A stretch of DNA of 64,000 nucleotides from Nitrosospira sp. 56-18. GTDB taxonomy: Bacteria > Pseudomonadota > Gammaproteobacteria > Burkholderiales > Nitrosomonadaceae. Positions 1-10,697 of the stretch are shown here, in pieces. The position numbers were made by a program, and so were the translations under genes. Numbering within the stretch: the stretch's first letter is position 1; each line of letters opens with the position of its first letter. The stretch is taken from positions 99,849 to 163,848 of the forward strand of contig MKVR01000050.1 of the NCBI GenBank assembly GCA_001899235.1, read 5' to 3'. A model generated the notes under the pieces. It was given only the letters and a program-made list of their open reading frames with translations. It ran no database searches and was not told where the DNA came from.

Positions 1-113
1 CCCTTGGTAAAGAGAAAAAAAACTGAAAGCAGGAATGTGAGCAGTGAAATCGTGGTCGTGTATTTCCCCCAGCTCATAAAGGGAATATCACGTTTTATTC
101 TGAAAAATTCCAT
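1..113 (-). CDS. secF: Protein translocase subunit SecF, N-terminal fragment
   Basis: Reading the minus strand from an ATG at 113 gives MEFFRIKRDIPFMSWGKYTT followed by a hydrophobic stretch, which is the N-terminus and first membrane segment of SecF. About 37 residues lie inside the window; the rest continues past the left edge. SecF pairs with SecD in the inner membrane and uses the proton-motive force to help release translocated proteins. It lies 115 bp downstream of secD on the same strand, the usual order. The identification rests on sequence character and position only. Confidence 0.85.
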   Translation of the reverse strand, partial: MEFFRIKRDIPFMSWGKYTTTISLLTFLLSVFFLFTK

Positions 114-228
114 GCTGGTCCCTGGTTGCTGCTCAGTCCTTCCTGCCCGGTCCGCTCATTCTCCTGCAGGGCTTGTCGTCCTTCGTTCCCCGCCTTCCCT
201 CTTACCCCGATACCCTGATACCCTGATA

Positions 229-2073
229 TCAACGCTTGCTGCTCACGGGTTTCCAGATTTGCCCGATGGGGACCCGCTCGAGCTTGCGGCGGCTGCCGTA
301 CATCAGGTTCACCATGCCGCGCGAGACCATGACCGCGCTGAATATGGACGTCAGAATACCCAGGCAAAGCACTACGGCAAATCCCTTCACGGGACCCGTC
401 CCAAAAGCGAATAACGCTATGCCCGCGATCAGCGTGGTGATATTGGAATCGACGATGGTGCCGAATGCACGCTCATATCCCGCGCTTATCGCCGCCTGAG
501 GCGGCAGGCCGTTGCGCAATTCGTCACGTATTCTCTCGTTGATCAGCACGTTTGCATCGATCGCCATGCCGATGGTCAGCGCGATTGCCGCCATGCCGGG
601 CAACGTCAGCGTGGCTTGCAGGATCGAAAGCAGGCCTATCAGCAGCAACAGGTTCACGCCCAGCGCGACGACGGAGATGAAGCCGAACATCAGATAATAA
701 ATCGTCATGAAAATGCCGACGGCAATAAAACCGAACAACGTGGAGTTGAACCCGCGCGCGATGTTGTCGGCGCCGAGGCTGGGGCCGACAGTGCGCTCCT
801 CGATGATATCCATCGACGCCGCCAGTGCCCCGGCACGCAATAGCAATGCTACGTCCCGCGCCTCCTCGGTGGTCATGCGCCCGCTGATCTGCACTCTTCC
901 ACCGCCGATTTCTTCGCGTATTACCGGCGCCGTGACAACCTCTGCCTGGTTCTTCTCGATCAGCAGTATCGCCATGCGCTTGCCGACATTATCGTGGGTC
1001 AGCTGACGGAATATGCGCGCGCCGCTGTTGTCCAGGTTGAGATGCACCGCGGGCTGGTTGTTGTTGTCGAAACCGGCCTGGGCATCATTGATGCGGTCGC
1101 CGGTGAGCACCACCTGTTTCTTCACCAGTATGGGACCGCCGCCGCGCTCCGTGTACAGCTCGGAACCGAAGGGAACCTGTCCGCGCAAGGCTGCTTCCAC
1201 GTCGCGCTCCTCGTCCACCATGCGCACCTCCAGAGTGGCTGTGCGTCCGAGTATATCCTTGGCTTTTGCCGTATCCTGAACCCCGGGCAACTGCACCACC
1301 ACGCGATCGGCGCCGGCCTGCTGGATGATGGGTTCGGCCACGCCGAGTTCATTGACGCGGTTGCGCAATGTCGTGATATTCTGCTGCACCGCCGAGTCCT
1401 GAATACGCTTTTGCGCTTCAGGCTTGAGAGCGGCCGTCAAATGGAACTCATCCCCCACGTTTTGCTCCCGCAAGCTCAAATCCTCGTAAACCTTGCTGAT
1501 TTCGGCTTCCGCCCGGCTCCGTGAAGCGGCATCCCGGAATTTGACGACGACCTGGGCGCCTTGCTTGTCGAGTCCTGCATAGGGAATTTTCTTCTCGCGC
1601 AAGCTGCCGCGTATGTCGGTGCTGAAGCGGTCCAGTGCCTTGGAGAGCGCTCCCTTCATATCCACCTGCAACATGAAATGCACACCCCCGCGTAAATCGA
1701 GCCCGAGGTACATCGGCAGCGCCCCGATGCTCGTGAGCCACCGGGGAGAATTGGAAAGTAGGTTCAGCGCCACCATGTACCCATTGCCAAGCACGGACTG
1801 GAGCGTATCCCTTGCCCTGATCTGCATATCGGTATCGGAGAAGCGTGCCTTGACTCCCGAGGCATCGAGAAATACGCCGTCAGGAACGATGTTCGCCTTC
1901 TTCAGCGTGTCTTCGACCCGCTGAAGAAGCGCGGTATCCGCCTTCGCGGCGGTACGCAGCGGCGAAACCTGCACCGCGGGCGACTCGCCGTAAAAGTTCG
2001 GCAGGGTATAGATCAGCCCCAGCAGTATCGCAACCGCGATGATGAGGTATTTCCAGGCGGGGTAGCGGTTCAT
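229..2073 (-). CDS. secD: Protein translocase subunit SecD
   Basis: This 614-residue protein is SecD, the larger partner of SecF in the Sec accessory complex of the inner membrane. It starts with a membrane segment (about residues 7-25), has a large periplasmic region including the conserved DLRGGVHF motif near residue 125, and ends in five clustered membrane segments (about 440-590) that contain the conserved GMAIDANVLINERIRDE stretch. Length matches the proteobacterial family. It is transcribed after yajC and before secF, the standard order. No strong ribosome-binding site is seen before the ATG, but the start is the only one that preserves the first membrane segment. Confidence 0.97.
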   Translation of the reverse strand: MNRYPAWKYLIIAVAILLGLIYTLPNFYGESPAVQVSPLRTAAKADTALLQRVEDTLKKANIVPDGVFLDASGVKARFSDTDMQIRARDTLQSVLGNGYMVALNLLSNSPRWLTSIGALPMYLGLDLRGGVHFMLQVDMKGALSKALDRFSTDIRGSLREKKIPYAGLDKQGAQVVVKFRDAASRSRAEAEISKVYEDLSLREQNVGDEFHLTAALKPEAQKRIQDSAVQQNITTLRNRVNELGVAEPIIQQAGADRVVVQLPGVQDTAKAKDILGRTATLEVRMVDEERDVEAALRGQVPFGSELYTERGGGPILVKKQVVLTGDRINDAQAGFDNNNQPAVHLNLDNSGARIFRQLTHDNVGKRMAILLIEKNQAEVVTAPVIREEIGGGRVQISGRMTTEEARDVALLLRAGALAASMDIIEERTVGPSLGADNIARGFNSTLFGFIAVGIFMTIYYLMFGFISVVALGVNLLLLIGLLSILQATLTLPGMAAIALTIGMAIDANVLINERIRDELRNGLPPQAAISAGYERAFGTIVDSNITTLIAGIALFAFGTGPVKGFAVVLCLGILTSIFSAVMVSRGMVNLMYGSRRKLERVPIGQIWKPVSSKR

Positions 2074-2148
2074 GTATATGCGGATGCAAAAGAAAAGGAA
2101 GAAGAAACTATCGTGCGGTGCGGCCTCGCGTCGCCATGGCGCAACCGA

Positions 2149-2484
2149 TCATTCCTTTTCAATGCTGTTGAGCGTCCCCTTGGGCAACAGGGTCTGAACG
2201 GCCGATTTTTGCAGGGTCACCTGGACATTTTCAGCTATCTGCAGGGTGACATAATTCGCGGTGACTTTGCTTACGCGCCCCAGGATACCGGCTGAGGTCG
2301 CCACCTCGTCGCCTTTTTGCAACGCCTCTATCATCAATTTCTGCTCCTTGGCGCGCTTTGTCTGGGGCCGGATCAGGAGAAGGTAAAACACGATGAATAT
2401 GGCAATCAGCGGCAGCAGGCTCATCAGATCCGCATTTTGCTGAGCGGGCGCAGCAGCCTGGGCGAAAGCTTCATTAATCAACAT
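2149..2484 (-). CDS. yajC: Preprotein translocase subunit YajC
   Basis: A 111-residue protein with one membrane segment (about residues 22-41) followed by the YajC hallmark RPQTKRAKEQ and a basic cytoplasmic domain with the conserved GDEVATSAGILGRV stretch. YajC associates with SecD-SecF at the SecYEG channel. It lies between tgt and secD in the operon, and the gaps (34 bp to tgt, 75 bp to secD) suggest co-transcription. No anomaly seen. Confidence 0.95.
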   Translation of the reverse strand: MLINEAFAQAAAPAQQNADLMSLLPLIAIFIVFYLLLIRPQTKRAKEQKLMIEALQKGDEVATSAGILGRVSKVTANYVTLQIAENVQVTLQKSAVQTLLPKGTLNSIEKE

Positions 2485-2518
2485 GTCATTCTCCGGACGG
2501 ATTCAAAAAGCAGGGATT

Positions 2519-4677
<2,159 letters not shown>

Positions 4678-4683
4678 CCACGT

Positions 4684-4689
4684 ATTATA
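4684..4689 (-). promoter_or_regulatory. Candidate -10 element for queA
   Basis: A perfect TATAAT on the minus strand, with 6 nt between it and the queA ATG. A transcript starting at the normal distance would begin at or next to the start codon. No good -35 hexamer is visible. This is inference from spacing. Confidence 0.4.
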
Positions 4690-4714
4690 CCGGCAGACCC
4701 AAGTCCCTTGCCGG

Positions 4715-4743
4715 TTGCTGCCATTCCGGTTTTCAGTGATAAT
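4715..4743 (+). promoter_or_regulatory. Candidate sigma-70 promoter of tRNA-Leu
   Basis: TTGCTG (4715-4720) and GATAAT (4738-4743) are separated by 17 bp, and the predicted start is about 15 nt before the tRNA. It faces away from queA. Confidence 0.45.
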
Positions 4744-4765
4744 TTCCGGTCCGCAGCATGCCCTT

Positions 4766-4852
4766 GCCGGGATGGCGGAATTGGTAGACGCACGGGACTC
4801 AAAATCCCGCGATCGCGAGGTCATGGGGGTTCGATTCCCCCTCCCGGCACCA
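4766..4852 (+). tRNA. tRNA-Leu (CAA anticodon)
   Basis: An 87-nt class II tRNA with encoded CCA (4850-4852). The acceptor arms GCCGGGA and TCCCGGC pair perfectly. The anticodon arm CGGGA / TCCCG encloses the loop CTCAAAA, which places the anticodon CAA at 4800-4802 (reads UUG). A long variable arm and the T arm GGGGGTTCGATTCCCCC are present. The genes just downstream (integrase remnant, ars cluster) suggest that its 3' end has served as an integration site. Confidence 0.97.
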
Positions 4853-4934
4853 GTGAAACCATAACTACTCCTTTTACTTCAATATCTTATATCTTCAATC
4901 CGGTTCTTGTGGTGGTACTTTTGTGGTACCGTAC

Positions 4935-5078
4935 ATGCGACTCTTCCTTGGAAGCGTATTTAAAGTGTCTATCCGCCATGTCTATCCACGCGGGAACACC
5001 TACTATTACCAAAGGAAAATACCTTTGGACCTGGTTGACCGCTATGAGAGAGCAGAGGCACATTGGAGTTGGGGTTAA
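4935..5078 (+). pseudogene. Truncated phage-type integrase, N-terminal remnant
   Basis: A short frame of 47 codons from an ATG at 4935 to a TAA at 5076. Its central part, VYPRGNTYYYQRKIPLDLVD, matches the short N-terminal domain typical of a class of tyrosine integrases (the RGxTYYxRRxIP pattern of DUF6538-type proteins). The rest of the integrase, including all catalytic residues, is absent. It lies 82 bp after tRNA-Leu, in the orientation and at the distance normal for an island integrase. The stretch from 5079 to 5335 holds no gene I recognise. Family assignment is from memory of the motif, so moderate confidence. Confidence 0.6.
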
Positions 5079-5335
5079 CCCCTTCTCTTAGAACTTCTTT
5101 GATTTCTTCATGGCTCCATTTTCTCAGATATCAGAGCCTCCTCAAAACCTTGGGCGCTTCACGGCCTCATTTGGCTCTTGGTGAAATATGCGGGCTAAAC
5201 TCATCATTACGGATGAGAAAAGCAATCCCTCCGCACGCTCCATCTGCTTGGACAAAAGCGGGTAATTTCAGCAATAAGAAAATTGCTCCCCCGTTTCGTT
5301 TGACCTTTACCCATTATTTTAATATTATTGGAAAT

Positions 5336-5701
5336 ATGAAAATAAGAGAGGCTGTCAGTGCGCTTGCTGCGCTTGCGCAGGAAACGCGACTTTCAATATA
5401 CCGCATCCTGGTTCAAGCAGGCCCGGAAGGGGTTTCTGCGGGCCGTATCGGCGAAGAGCTGGAAGTAGCTCCTGCAACCCTTTCGTTTCATCTGAAAGAG
5501 CTCTCTCACGCCGGACTGGTTTCATCACGTCAGGAAGGCCGGTTCATCTATTACAGCGCCAACTTTGAACGGATGGCGGCGATCATGACTTTTCTAACAC
5601 ACAATTGCTGTCAGGGCATGCCTCAGGAGTGCCTGACCGTAAATGACACCCAGGTTGCAAGCTGCTGCGTCCCAAATTCCCAAGTCAAACCTAAATCATA
5701 A
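5336..5701 (+). CDS. arsR: ArsR-family metalloregulator
   Basis: A 121-residue winged-helix repressor, first gene of the arsenic cluster. The frame is open upstream to 5063, but the family N-terminus MKIREAVSALAALAQETRLS sets the start at 5336. The helix-turn-helix region LEVAPATLSFHLKELSHAGL lies about residues 42-61. There is no ELCVCDL metal site in the recognition helix; instead cysteines cluster near the C-terminus (a CC pair about residue 88 and another about 112), as in ArsR proteins with C-terminal arsenite sites. It probably represses the cluster until arsenite binds. The AT-rich stretch just before the ATG (5315-5335) may contain its operator, but I cannot define it. Confidence 0.9.
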   Translation: MKIREAVSALAALAQETRLSIYRILVQAGPEGVSAGRIGEELEVAPATLSFHLKELSHAGLVSSRQEGRFIYYSANFERMAAIMTFLTHNCCQGMPQECLTVNDTQVASCCVPNSQVKPKS

Positions 5702-5711
5702 GGATTCAATT

Positions 5712-6188
5712 ATGAAACGCTTTCACGTTCACGTGGCTGTTGATGATCTGGAGACCAATATACGTTTTTATTCCGCAGTGTTTGGTAGTCCGCCCACGGT
5801 TGAAAAACCGGATTACGCGAAATGGATGGTCGAGGAGCCCCGCCTTAATTTTGCAATTTCCAATCGTGGCGCAAAAACCGGGCTGGATCACCTGGGATTC
5901 CAGGTTGACTCGGAGGAGGAGCTCGGAGAGTTACGACGGAAGGTGGCCGATGCCGAGATCTCTGCACTCGATCAGCCGCAAACGGAATGCTGTTATGCCC
6001 GTTCGGATAAATACTGGATCACCGACCCGCAGGGCATTGCCTGGGAAACCTATCACACGCTTGGCGCAGTTGAAATTTATGGTACGGACATGCCCAAGGG
6101 CGCAGAATCGGCCGTTGAACGGGCCGCATGCTGCGCCCCCAAACCCAATTTGATTAATATCATTCCGAAGCGCTCAAGCTGCTGCTAA
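5712..6188 (+). CDS. arsI: ArsI/CadI-family dioxygenase (organoarsenical C-As lyase)
   Basis: A 158-residue vicinal-oxygen-chelate protein. The start MKRFHVHVAVDDLE at 5712 fits the family and lies 10 bp after arsR. Residues matching the known ArsI metal site are His5 (or His7), His60 in LDHLGFQV and Glu112 in IAWETYHT. The vicinal cysteine pair Cys93-Cys94 (TECCYARS) corresponds to the trivalent-arsenical binding pair. ArsI enzymes cleave the carbon-arsenic bond of methylarsenite using Fe(II) and oxygen. A second CC pair and a final CC lie in a C-terminal tail. The alternative is a CadI-type protein induced by metals; the ars context favours ArsI. Confidence 0.85.
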   Translation: MKRFHVHVAVDDLETNIRFYSAVFGSPPTVEKPDYAKWMVEEPRLNFAISNRGAKTGLDHLGFQVDSEEELGELRRKVADAEISALDQPQTECCYARSDKYWITDPQGIAWETYHTLGAVEIYGTDMPKGAESAVERAACCAPKPNLINIIPKRSSCC

Positions 6189-6193
6189 AGATC

Positions 6194-6691
6194 ATGGCTG
6201 ACCATATTCTTAATGTTTTGTTTGTATGTACTGGCAATTCTGCCCGAAGCATTCTTGCCGAAACTTATCTCAATGCATCCGGACAAGGCCGGTTCCATGC
6301 CTACAGCGCCGGAAGTTTTCCAACGGGAAAAGTGAATCCTTTCGCCCTTGAGCTTCTGGAAAGTATTCACTTCCCCACCGATGGGCTCAGGAGCAAATCA
6401 TGGGATGAATTTTCCGCCTCTGACGCGTCGAAGATGGACATCATCATTACGGTTTGCGACCAGGCTGCGGGTGAAGTGTGTCCGGTCTGGCCTGGGCATC
6501 CTGTTACAGCACACTGGGGCGTGGAAGATCCGGCAGCAGCAGCGGGCGACGATGAAACCAAGCGGGAAGCCTTTCGCAACGCCTTTTCTGTGCTGCAACG
6601 GCGCATTGATCTTCTTGTAAACCTTAACCCCGGCGCGCTTGACCGGATGGTTATGAAGCGGAAATTGCAAGCCATCGGTGAAACGCAGTGA
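6194..6691 (+). CDS. arsC: Arsenate reductase, low-molecular-weight phosphatase type
   Basis: A 165-residue arsenate reductase of the LMW-PTPase fold. The P-loop signature CTGNSARS has its nucleophile at Cys12 and the phosphate-binding Arg at 18. Two further cysteines (about 86 and 94, in VCDQAAGEVCPVWPG) are placed to complete a cysteine relay recycled by thioredoxin. It reduces arsenate to arsenite, the substrate for the ArsB pump. It follows arsI by 5 bp, so it is in the same transcript. Confidence 0.92.
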   Translation: MADHILNVLFVCTGNSARSILAETYLNASGQGRFHAYSAGSFPTGKVNPFALELLESIHFPTDGLRSKSWDEFSASDASKMDIIITVCDQAAGEVCPVWPGHPVTAHWGVEDPAAAAGDDETKREAFRNAFSVLQRRIDLLVNLNPGALDRMVMKRKLQAIGETQ

Positions 6692-6815
6692 GGGTTCCGG
6701 TTGCCTCGGACTCTCCCTCTGCAGAATTAAGCACGTTCCAGATTTTCAGATTGTTTCGGCTTAAGGCCGGGAGTCATAAGAGCGGTTAACCCGTTTGTTT
6801 GGATAGAGAACTGAC

Positions 6816-8106
6816 GTGCTAGCCGCCTTACTGATTTTTCTTGTCACCATTATCTTGGTGATCTGGCAGCCGCGTGGGCTGGGTATCGGCTGGAGCGCAA
6901 TGCTGGGTGCCGTCCTGGCGTTGCTCTCGGGCGTGGTTCATCCAGGTGATATCCTGACGGTCTGGCAGATCGTCTGGAATGCGACGGCCACCTTCATTGC
7001 CGTCATCATCATCAGCCTGTTGCTGGACGAAGCCGGTTTTTTCGAGTGGGCGGCCCTACACGTTGCGCGATGGGGAGGCGGAAATGGACGACTTCTATTT
7101 GCCCTCATCGTTCTGCTCGGCGCGGCGGTCTCTGCCTTGTTTGCCAATGACGGCGCAGCGCTGATTCTCACGCCCATCGTCATGGCAATGCTCGTCGCGT
7201 TGGGATTCAGTCCTGGAACTACTCTCGCCTTCGTGATGGCGGCAGGCTTCATTGCCGATGTCGCCAGCCTTCCCTTCGTTGTTTCTAACCTGGTCAATAT
7301 CGTATCGGCCGATTTTTTTAGGATCGGTTTCAAGGCATACGCTGCGATCATGATTCCGGTAAACATCGCCGCTCGCTATTGGCGCGGCTCTTGCCGTATT
7401 ACTGCTCTATTTTCGCCACAGCATTCCAGCCCGCTATGATGTGAATCAGCTCAGGCGGCCAGTCGAGGCTATTCGTGACAGAAACACGTTTCACATCGGC
7501 TGGGCCGTGCTCGTACTGCTGTTGATCGGATTTTTTGGCCTCGAACCTTTAGGTGTGCCGATTAGCGCTGTCGCCGCCATGGGTGCGCTGCTCTTGCTGG
7601 CTGTCGCCGCGCGGGGTCATGTCATCAGCACCCGTAAAGTCCTTCGGGAAGCTCCCTGGAAGATCGTGATTTTCTCTCTCGGGATGTATCTTGTCGTTTA
7701 CGGGTTGCGCAATGAGGGGCTGACCGGCTATATCGCCAGGGCGCTTGATTACTTTGCCCAGGGAGGCATATGGGGAGCCGCATTCGGAACTGGCATTCTT
7801 AGCGCACTGCTCTCCTCGATCATGAACAATATGCCTACGGTGCTGGTGGGAGCGCTTTCCATCGATGCCACGAGTGCGACAGGTGCGACGAAAGATGCGA
7901 TGATCTATGCCAATGTGATCGGCTGCAATTTGGGACCCAAGATCACGCCCATCAGATCGTTGGCAACGCTGTTATGGCTTCATGTGCTCGCCCTCAAGGG
8001 CATGAGAATCACCTGGGGCTATTACTTCAGGGTGGGCACTGTGCTGACTATGCCGGTATTGCTTGTAACATTGGCCGCGCTCACATTACGTCTAGATGAT
8101 CTTTAG
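6816..8106 (+). pseudogene. arsB: Arsenite efflux pump ArsB, frameshifted
   Basis: Two adjacent frames together encode a complete ArsB. The first (6816 to about 7370) gives the N-terminal half, including the [12 protein letters not shown] block. The second (from about 7372, stop 8106) continues with [20 protein letters not shown] and runs to a normal C-terminus. Skipping the single base at 7371 restores one frame of 429 codons, the usual ArsB length. A second oddity is [13 protein letters not shown], where ArsB proteins normally have glycine (TPIGSLATLLW). A sequencing error could explain the frameshift but not the Gly-to-Arg change, so decay is likely. If truly broken, arsenite export would need another pump. 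Confidence 0.85.
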
Positions 8107-8245
8107 CCCTGACGATTCCATTCCTTGAGAACAGGCAAGCTCTCCGCTATTTGCCGTCATAAAACTTGTTGCCGGGAAGGTCTATTCGAATCTCTAGGCG
8201 ATCCATCTCCAGAGTACCGGCGCGGTGATTTATTTGCACCGACGT

Positions 8246-8512
8246 TCAGGAAAACACTTTCCGGAGGAGCAGGAAAAATCTGGGCGGCAGCCCCTGGTCA
8301 AACCGATGAATTCCAGCTTGCCCCCGCGCAGCATGATCATCCAGGACCATAAGCTTGGGTGCGCCGTTGTATATGCCTGCGAACCTTCCGCTAAATGTTT
8401 CTTTCAATCCCGGCGCTTGCAGGTCAGTGATGTTGAGAGCAACAAGAACCTCAGCCAGATAATGGAAGTCGGCAATGCTCATCCCCTTGAACCTAAATCC
8501 CCGCGGAGACAT
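8246..8512 (-). CDS. Hypothetical protein, doubtful
   Basis: An 88-codon frame on the minus strand, MSPRGFRFKGMSIADFHYLA at its start. It has no membrane segment and no family motif that I recognise. It begins just downstream of the 30-nt palindrome at 8531-8560, which would fit a small regulated gene, but it could equally be a relic within a decayed island edge. Function unknown. Confidence 0.2.
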   Translation of the reverse strand: MSPRGFRFKGMSIADFHYLAEVLVALNITDLQAPGLKETFSGRFAGIYNGAPKLMVLDDHAARGQAGIHRFDQGLPPRFFLLLRKVFS

Positions 8513-8530
8513 CAGATAAACGCATACGCA

Positions 8531-8571
8531 TTGGATTGTTGATAACTATCAACAATCCAAAATCGCGATTT
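8531..8571. repeat. Two adjacent perfect palindromes
   Basis: TTGGATTGTTGATA (8531-8544) and its exact complement (8547-8560) are separated by 2 nt, giving a 30-nt near-perfect palindrome. Directly next to it, sharing one base, lies the perfect 12-nt palindrome AAATCGCGATTT (8560-8571). No T-run follows on either strand, so a terminator is unlikely. Operators for dimeric regulators, or ends of a lost element, are possible. Confidence 0.6.
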
Positions 8572-8781
8572 GTTGCTCTATTTTCGTCATGCCTTCTAAT
8601 CTTGTAATTTTTTGTATCTGCCCTACAAATAGAAAAAAGACCGGGTTTCGCCTATGAAACTGCATATGAAGGTGCGGCGGGACCATCCATCCAGAGATAA
8701 CCGGTCGATACTTCGATCTGCATCGAAGAAGAGACCCTAAGCAACCTTGCCGTAATCAAAGGGAAAGGGAATGCATTCTTA

Positions 8782-9918
8782 ATGATCGATGAGGCGATAA
8801 TCCACGCTAAAAAGCCCGCGGTGATGCTCCCAAAGGAATCCGGTGGCAAGCTGATCGTGCTGACTGGGCCATGGAGTCTGCGCACGCTGGTGGCAGATCC
8901 GGCACTTCGTCAGTCCATCAAGAAACTCGCTGCTGATAGGGACAAACAATGGGATATCAGCCGAATCGAGCGGCTGGACAGTGCGGCCGCTTTTCTGCTC
9001 TGGCAAGCCTGGGGTGAAAAACTGCCGGTGGATCTGATCATGCGCCCTGAACACCGGCGTTTGTTCGAATATTGCCATTACCGCAACATTCCACCGCCTC
9101 GGCCCATGCTATCCAGATTTGCCGGGATGTTACGCCATGGACAGGTGCCGCTTCAGAAATTTTATCAACACCTGCGCGCCTGGTTGACGTTGTTCGGCAG
9201 GTTGATCGTTGATTCCACTTACCTGTTTCGGCATCCCCGCGCCACGCCCTATAAGGAAATCTCGTTAACGATTTATAAGGCCGGTGTCAGCGCCCTGGGC
9301 GTCACCGCGCTGGTCGGTTTCCTGGTCGGCATCTCGTTAAGTTATCTGTCTTCACTGCAACTGCAACGGTTCGGCGCGGAAATTTACATCATTGATCTGC
9401 TCGGGCTCAGCATCATACGAGAGCTGGGGCCGATGCTTACAGCTATCCTGGTCGCTGGCCGCTCCGGTTCCGCCATGACTGCCGAAATCGGCATCATGCG
9501 CGTTACCCAGGAACTCGACGCCTTGGCAGCGCTGGGCATATCTCATTCATTGCGGCTGGTTTTGCCAAAAGTGATCGCGTTGTCCATAGCCTTGCCGTTG
9601 CTGATCGTCTGGACCGATGCGGTGGCCTTGATAGGCGGCATGGTCTCGGCGCAACTGACGCTGGATATCGGTTATCGGCAATTTCTCGATCAGCTGCCCA
9701 AGGCGGTGCCCATCGTTAATTTTTATATCGGTCTGGGCAAGGGAGTGACGTTTGGCATGATGATCGCCATGATTGCCTGCTACTACGGCTTTTTGATCAA
9801 GCCCAACACCGAGAGCCTGGGAAATGAAACCACGCATTCCGTCGTAGCGACAATCACCGTGGTGATTTTGATGGATGCCATGTTTTCCATTCTGTTCAAA
9901 AATGTGGGGTTTCCGTGA
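8782..9918 (+). CDS. mlaE: MlaE-type ABC transporter permease with N-terminal STAS-like domain
   Basis: A 378-residue protein. The first 110 or so residues form a soluble STAS-like domain (about 30-105), and the remainder is an MlaE/YrbE permease with five or six membrane segments and the conserved block RELGPMLTAILVAGRSGSAM near residue 215. MlaE permeases form the inner-membrane core of Mce-type lipid transporters that move phospholipids across the periplasm. It is the first of four tightly packed genes and overlaps the ATPase gene by 4 bp (GTGA). It could equally serve a toluene-tolerance or other Mce system; the substrate is not shown by sequence. Confidence 0.9.
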   Translation: MIDEAIIHAKKPAVMLPKESGGKLIVLTGPWSLRTLVADPALRQSIKKLAADRDKQWDISRIERLDSAAAFLLWQAWGEKLPVDLIMRPEHRRLFEYCHYRNIPPPRPMLSRFAGMLRHGQVPLQKFYQHLRAWLTLFGRLIVDSTYLFRHPRATPYKEISLTIYKAGVSALGVTALVGFLVGISLSYLSSLQLQRFGAEIYIIDLLGLSIIRELGPMLTAILVAGRSGSAMTAEIGIMRVTQELDALAALGISHSLRLVLPKVIALSIALPLLIVWTDAVALIGGMVSAQLTLDIGYRQFLDQLPKAVPIVNFYIGLGKGVTFGMMIAMIACYYGFLIKPNTESLGNETTHSVVATITVVILMDAMFSILFKNVGFP

Positions 9919-10697
9919 AAAAATCCTGTGTCGTGGAGCTTGAGCACATCTGGACTTATTTCGGTGAACAATTGATTCATCAGGACATCAGTTTCTGTCT
10001 GGAAAATGGCGAAATACTCGGGCTGGTGGGTGCATCCGGCAGCGGCAAGACCACTTTGCTGCGCGAGATAATTGGCCTGGAAACGCCCAGGCACGGCAGC
10101 TTGAAGGTATTGGGCGAGCCGGTCCAGGAAGCCTGCGCCATCGAATGCAGGCAGCGGCGCAATGATATTGGCGTATTATTCCAGAACGGGGCGTTGTTCA
10201 GCGCTTTGAATATTTTCGATAATATCGCGTTTCCGCTGCGGGAGCTGGATATCCACGACGAGGAACTGGTCTCGCAAATGGTATTCATGAAGCTGGCGAT
10301 GGTGGGACTGAAAGCCCGGGACGCCATGCTCAAGCCGTCCGAATTGTCTGGCGGCATGGTCAAACGCGCGGCCCTGGCCCGAGCCCTGATTCTGGAACCG
10401 CAATTGTTATTATTGGATGAGCCGACTTCAGGACTCGATCCCATATCTAGCGAGGCTTTCGTCGCCCTGCTGCAGCAACTGCATAAAGAGCTTGATTTCA
10501 CAGTGATCATGATCACGCACGATTTGCATATTTTGCGGGATTTATGCATGAAAATAGCGGTGCTGGCGGAACACCGGCTGGTCGTGCTCGACACGCTGGA
10601 CAAGGTGCTCGCCTGCGATCATCCTTTTGTTCAGGAATTTTTTCATGGCAACCGCGCGCAACTGATATTCAGCTCATTGGAGGCAGGCCATGGGTAA
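9915..10697 (+). CDS. mlaF: MlaF-type ABC transporter ATPase
   Basis: A 260-residue ATP-binding subunit. The Walker A motif GASGSGKT is at residues 39-46, the signature LSGGMVKRAALARAL near 145, and Walker B LLLLDEPTSGLDP near 160, followed by the switch histidine in MITHDLH. The GTG start overlaps the end of the permease gene, which implies translational coupling. It energises the lipid transporter of this operon. Confidence 0.93.
   Translation: MKKSCVVELEHIWTYFGEQLIHQDISFCLENGEILGLVGASGSGKTTLLREIIGLETPRHGSLKVLGEPVQEACAIECRQRRNDIGVLFQNGALFSALNIFDNIAFPLRELDIHDEELVSQMVFMKLAMVGLKARDAMLKPSELSGGMVKRAALARALILEPQLLLLDEPTSGLDPISSEAFVALLQQLHKELDFTVIMITHDLHILRDLCMKIAVLAEHRLVVLDTLDKVLACDHPFVQEFFHGNRAQLIFSSLEAGHG

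Larger units (their letters stand above)
8107..8781. other. Intergenic stretch between ars cluster and transporter operon
   Basis: A 675-bp stretch without a recognised gene. It contains a weak minus-strand frame (8246-8512), two perfect palindromes (8531-8571) and an AT-rich segment (8561-8650). A short match to the end of the 241-bp repeat family (ACCTAAATCC at 8491-8500) is too brief to call. I found no second copy of the tRNA-Leu 3' end that would mark the far edge of the island. Confidence 0.5.

Noticed and set aside
994..1524. Long plus-strand open frame inside secD
   Set aside because: It is the antisense of secD with no family features; high GC content makes such shadow frames common here, as also at 12311-13573 opposite nhaA and 29794-30891 opposite gdhA.
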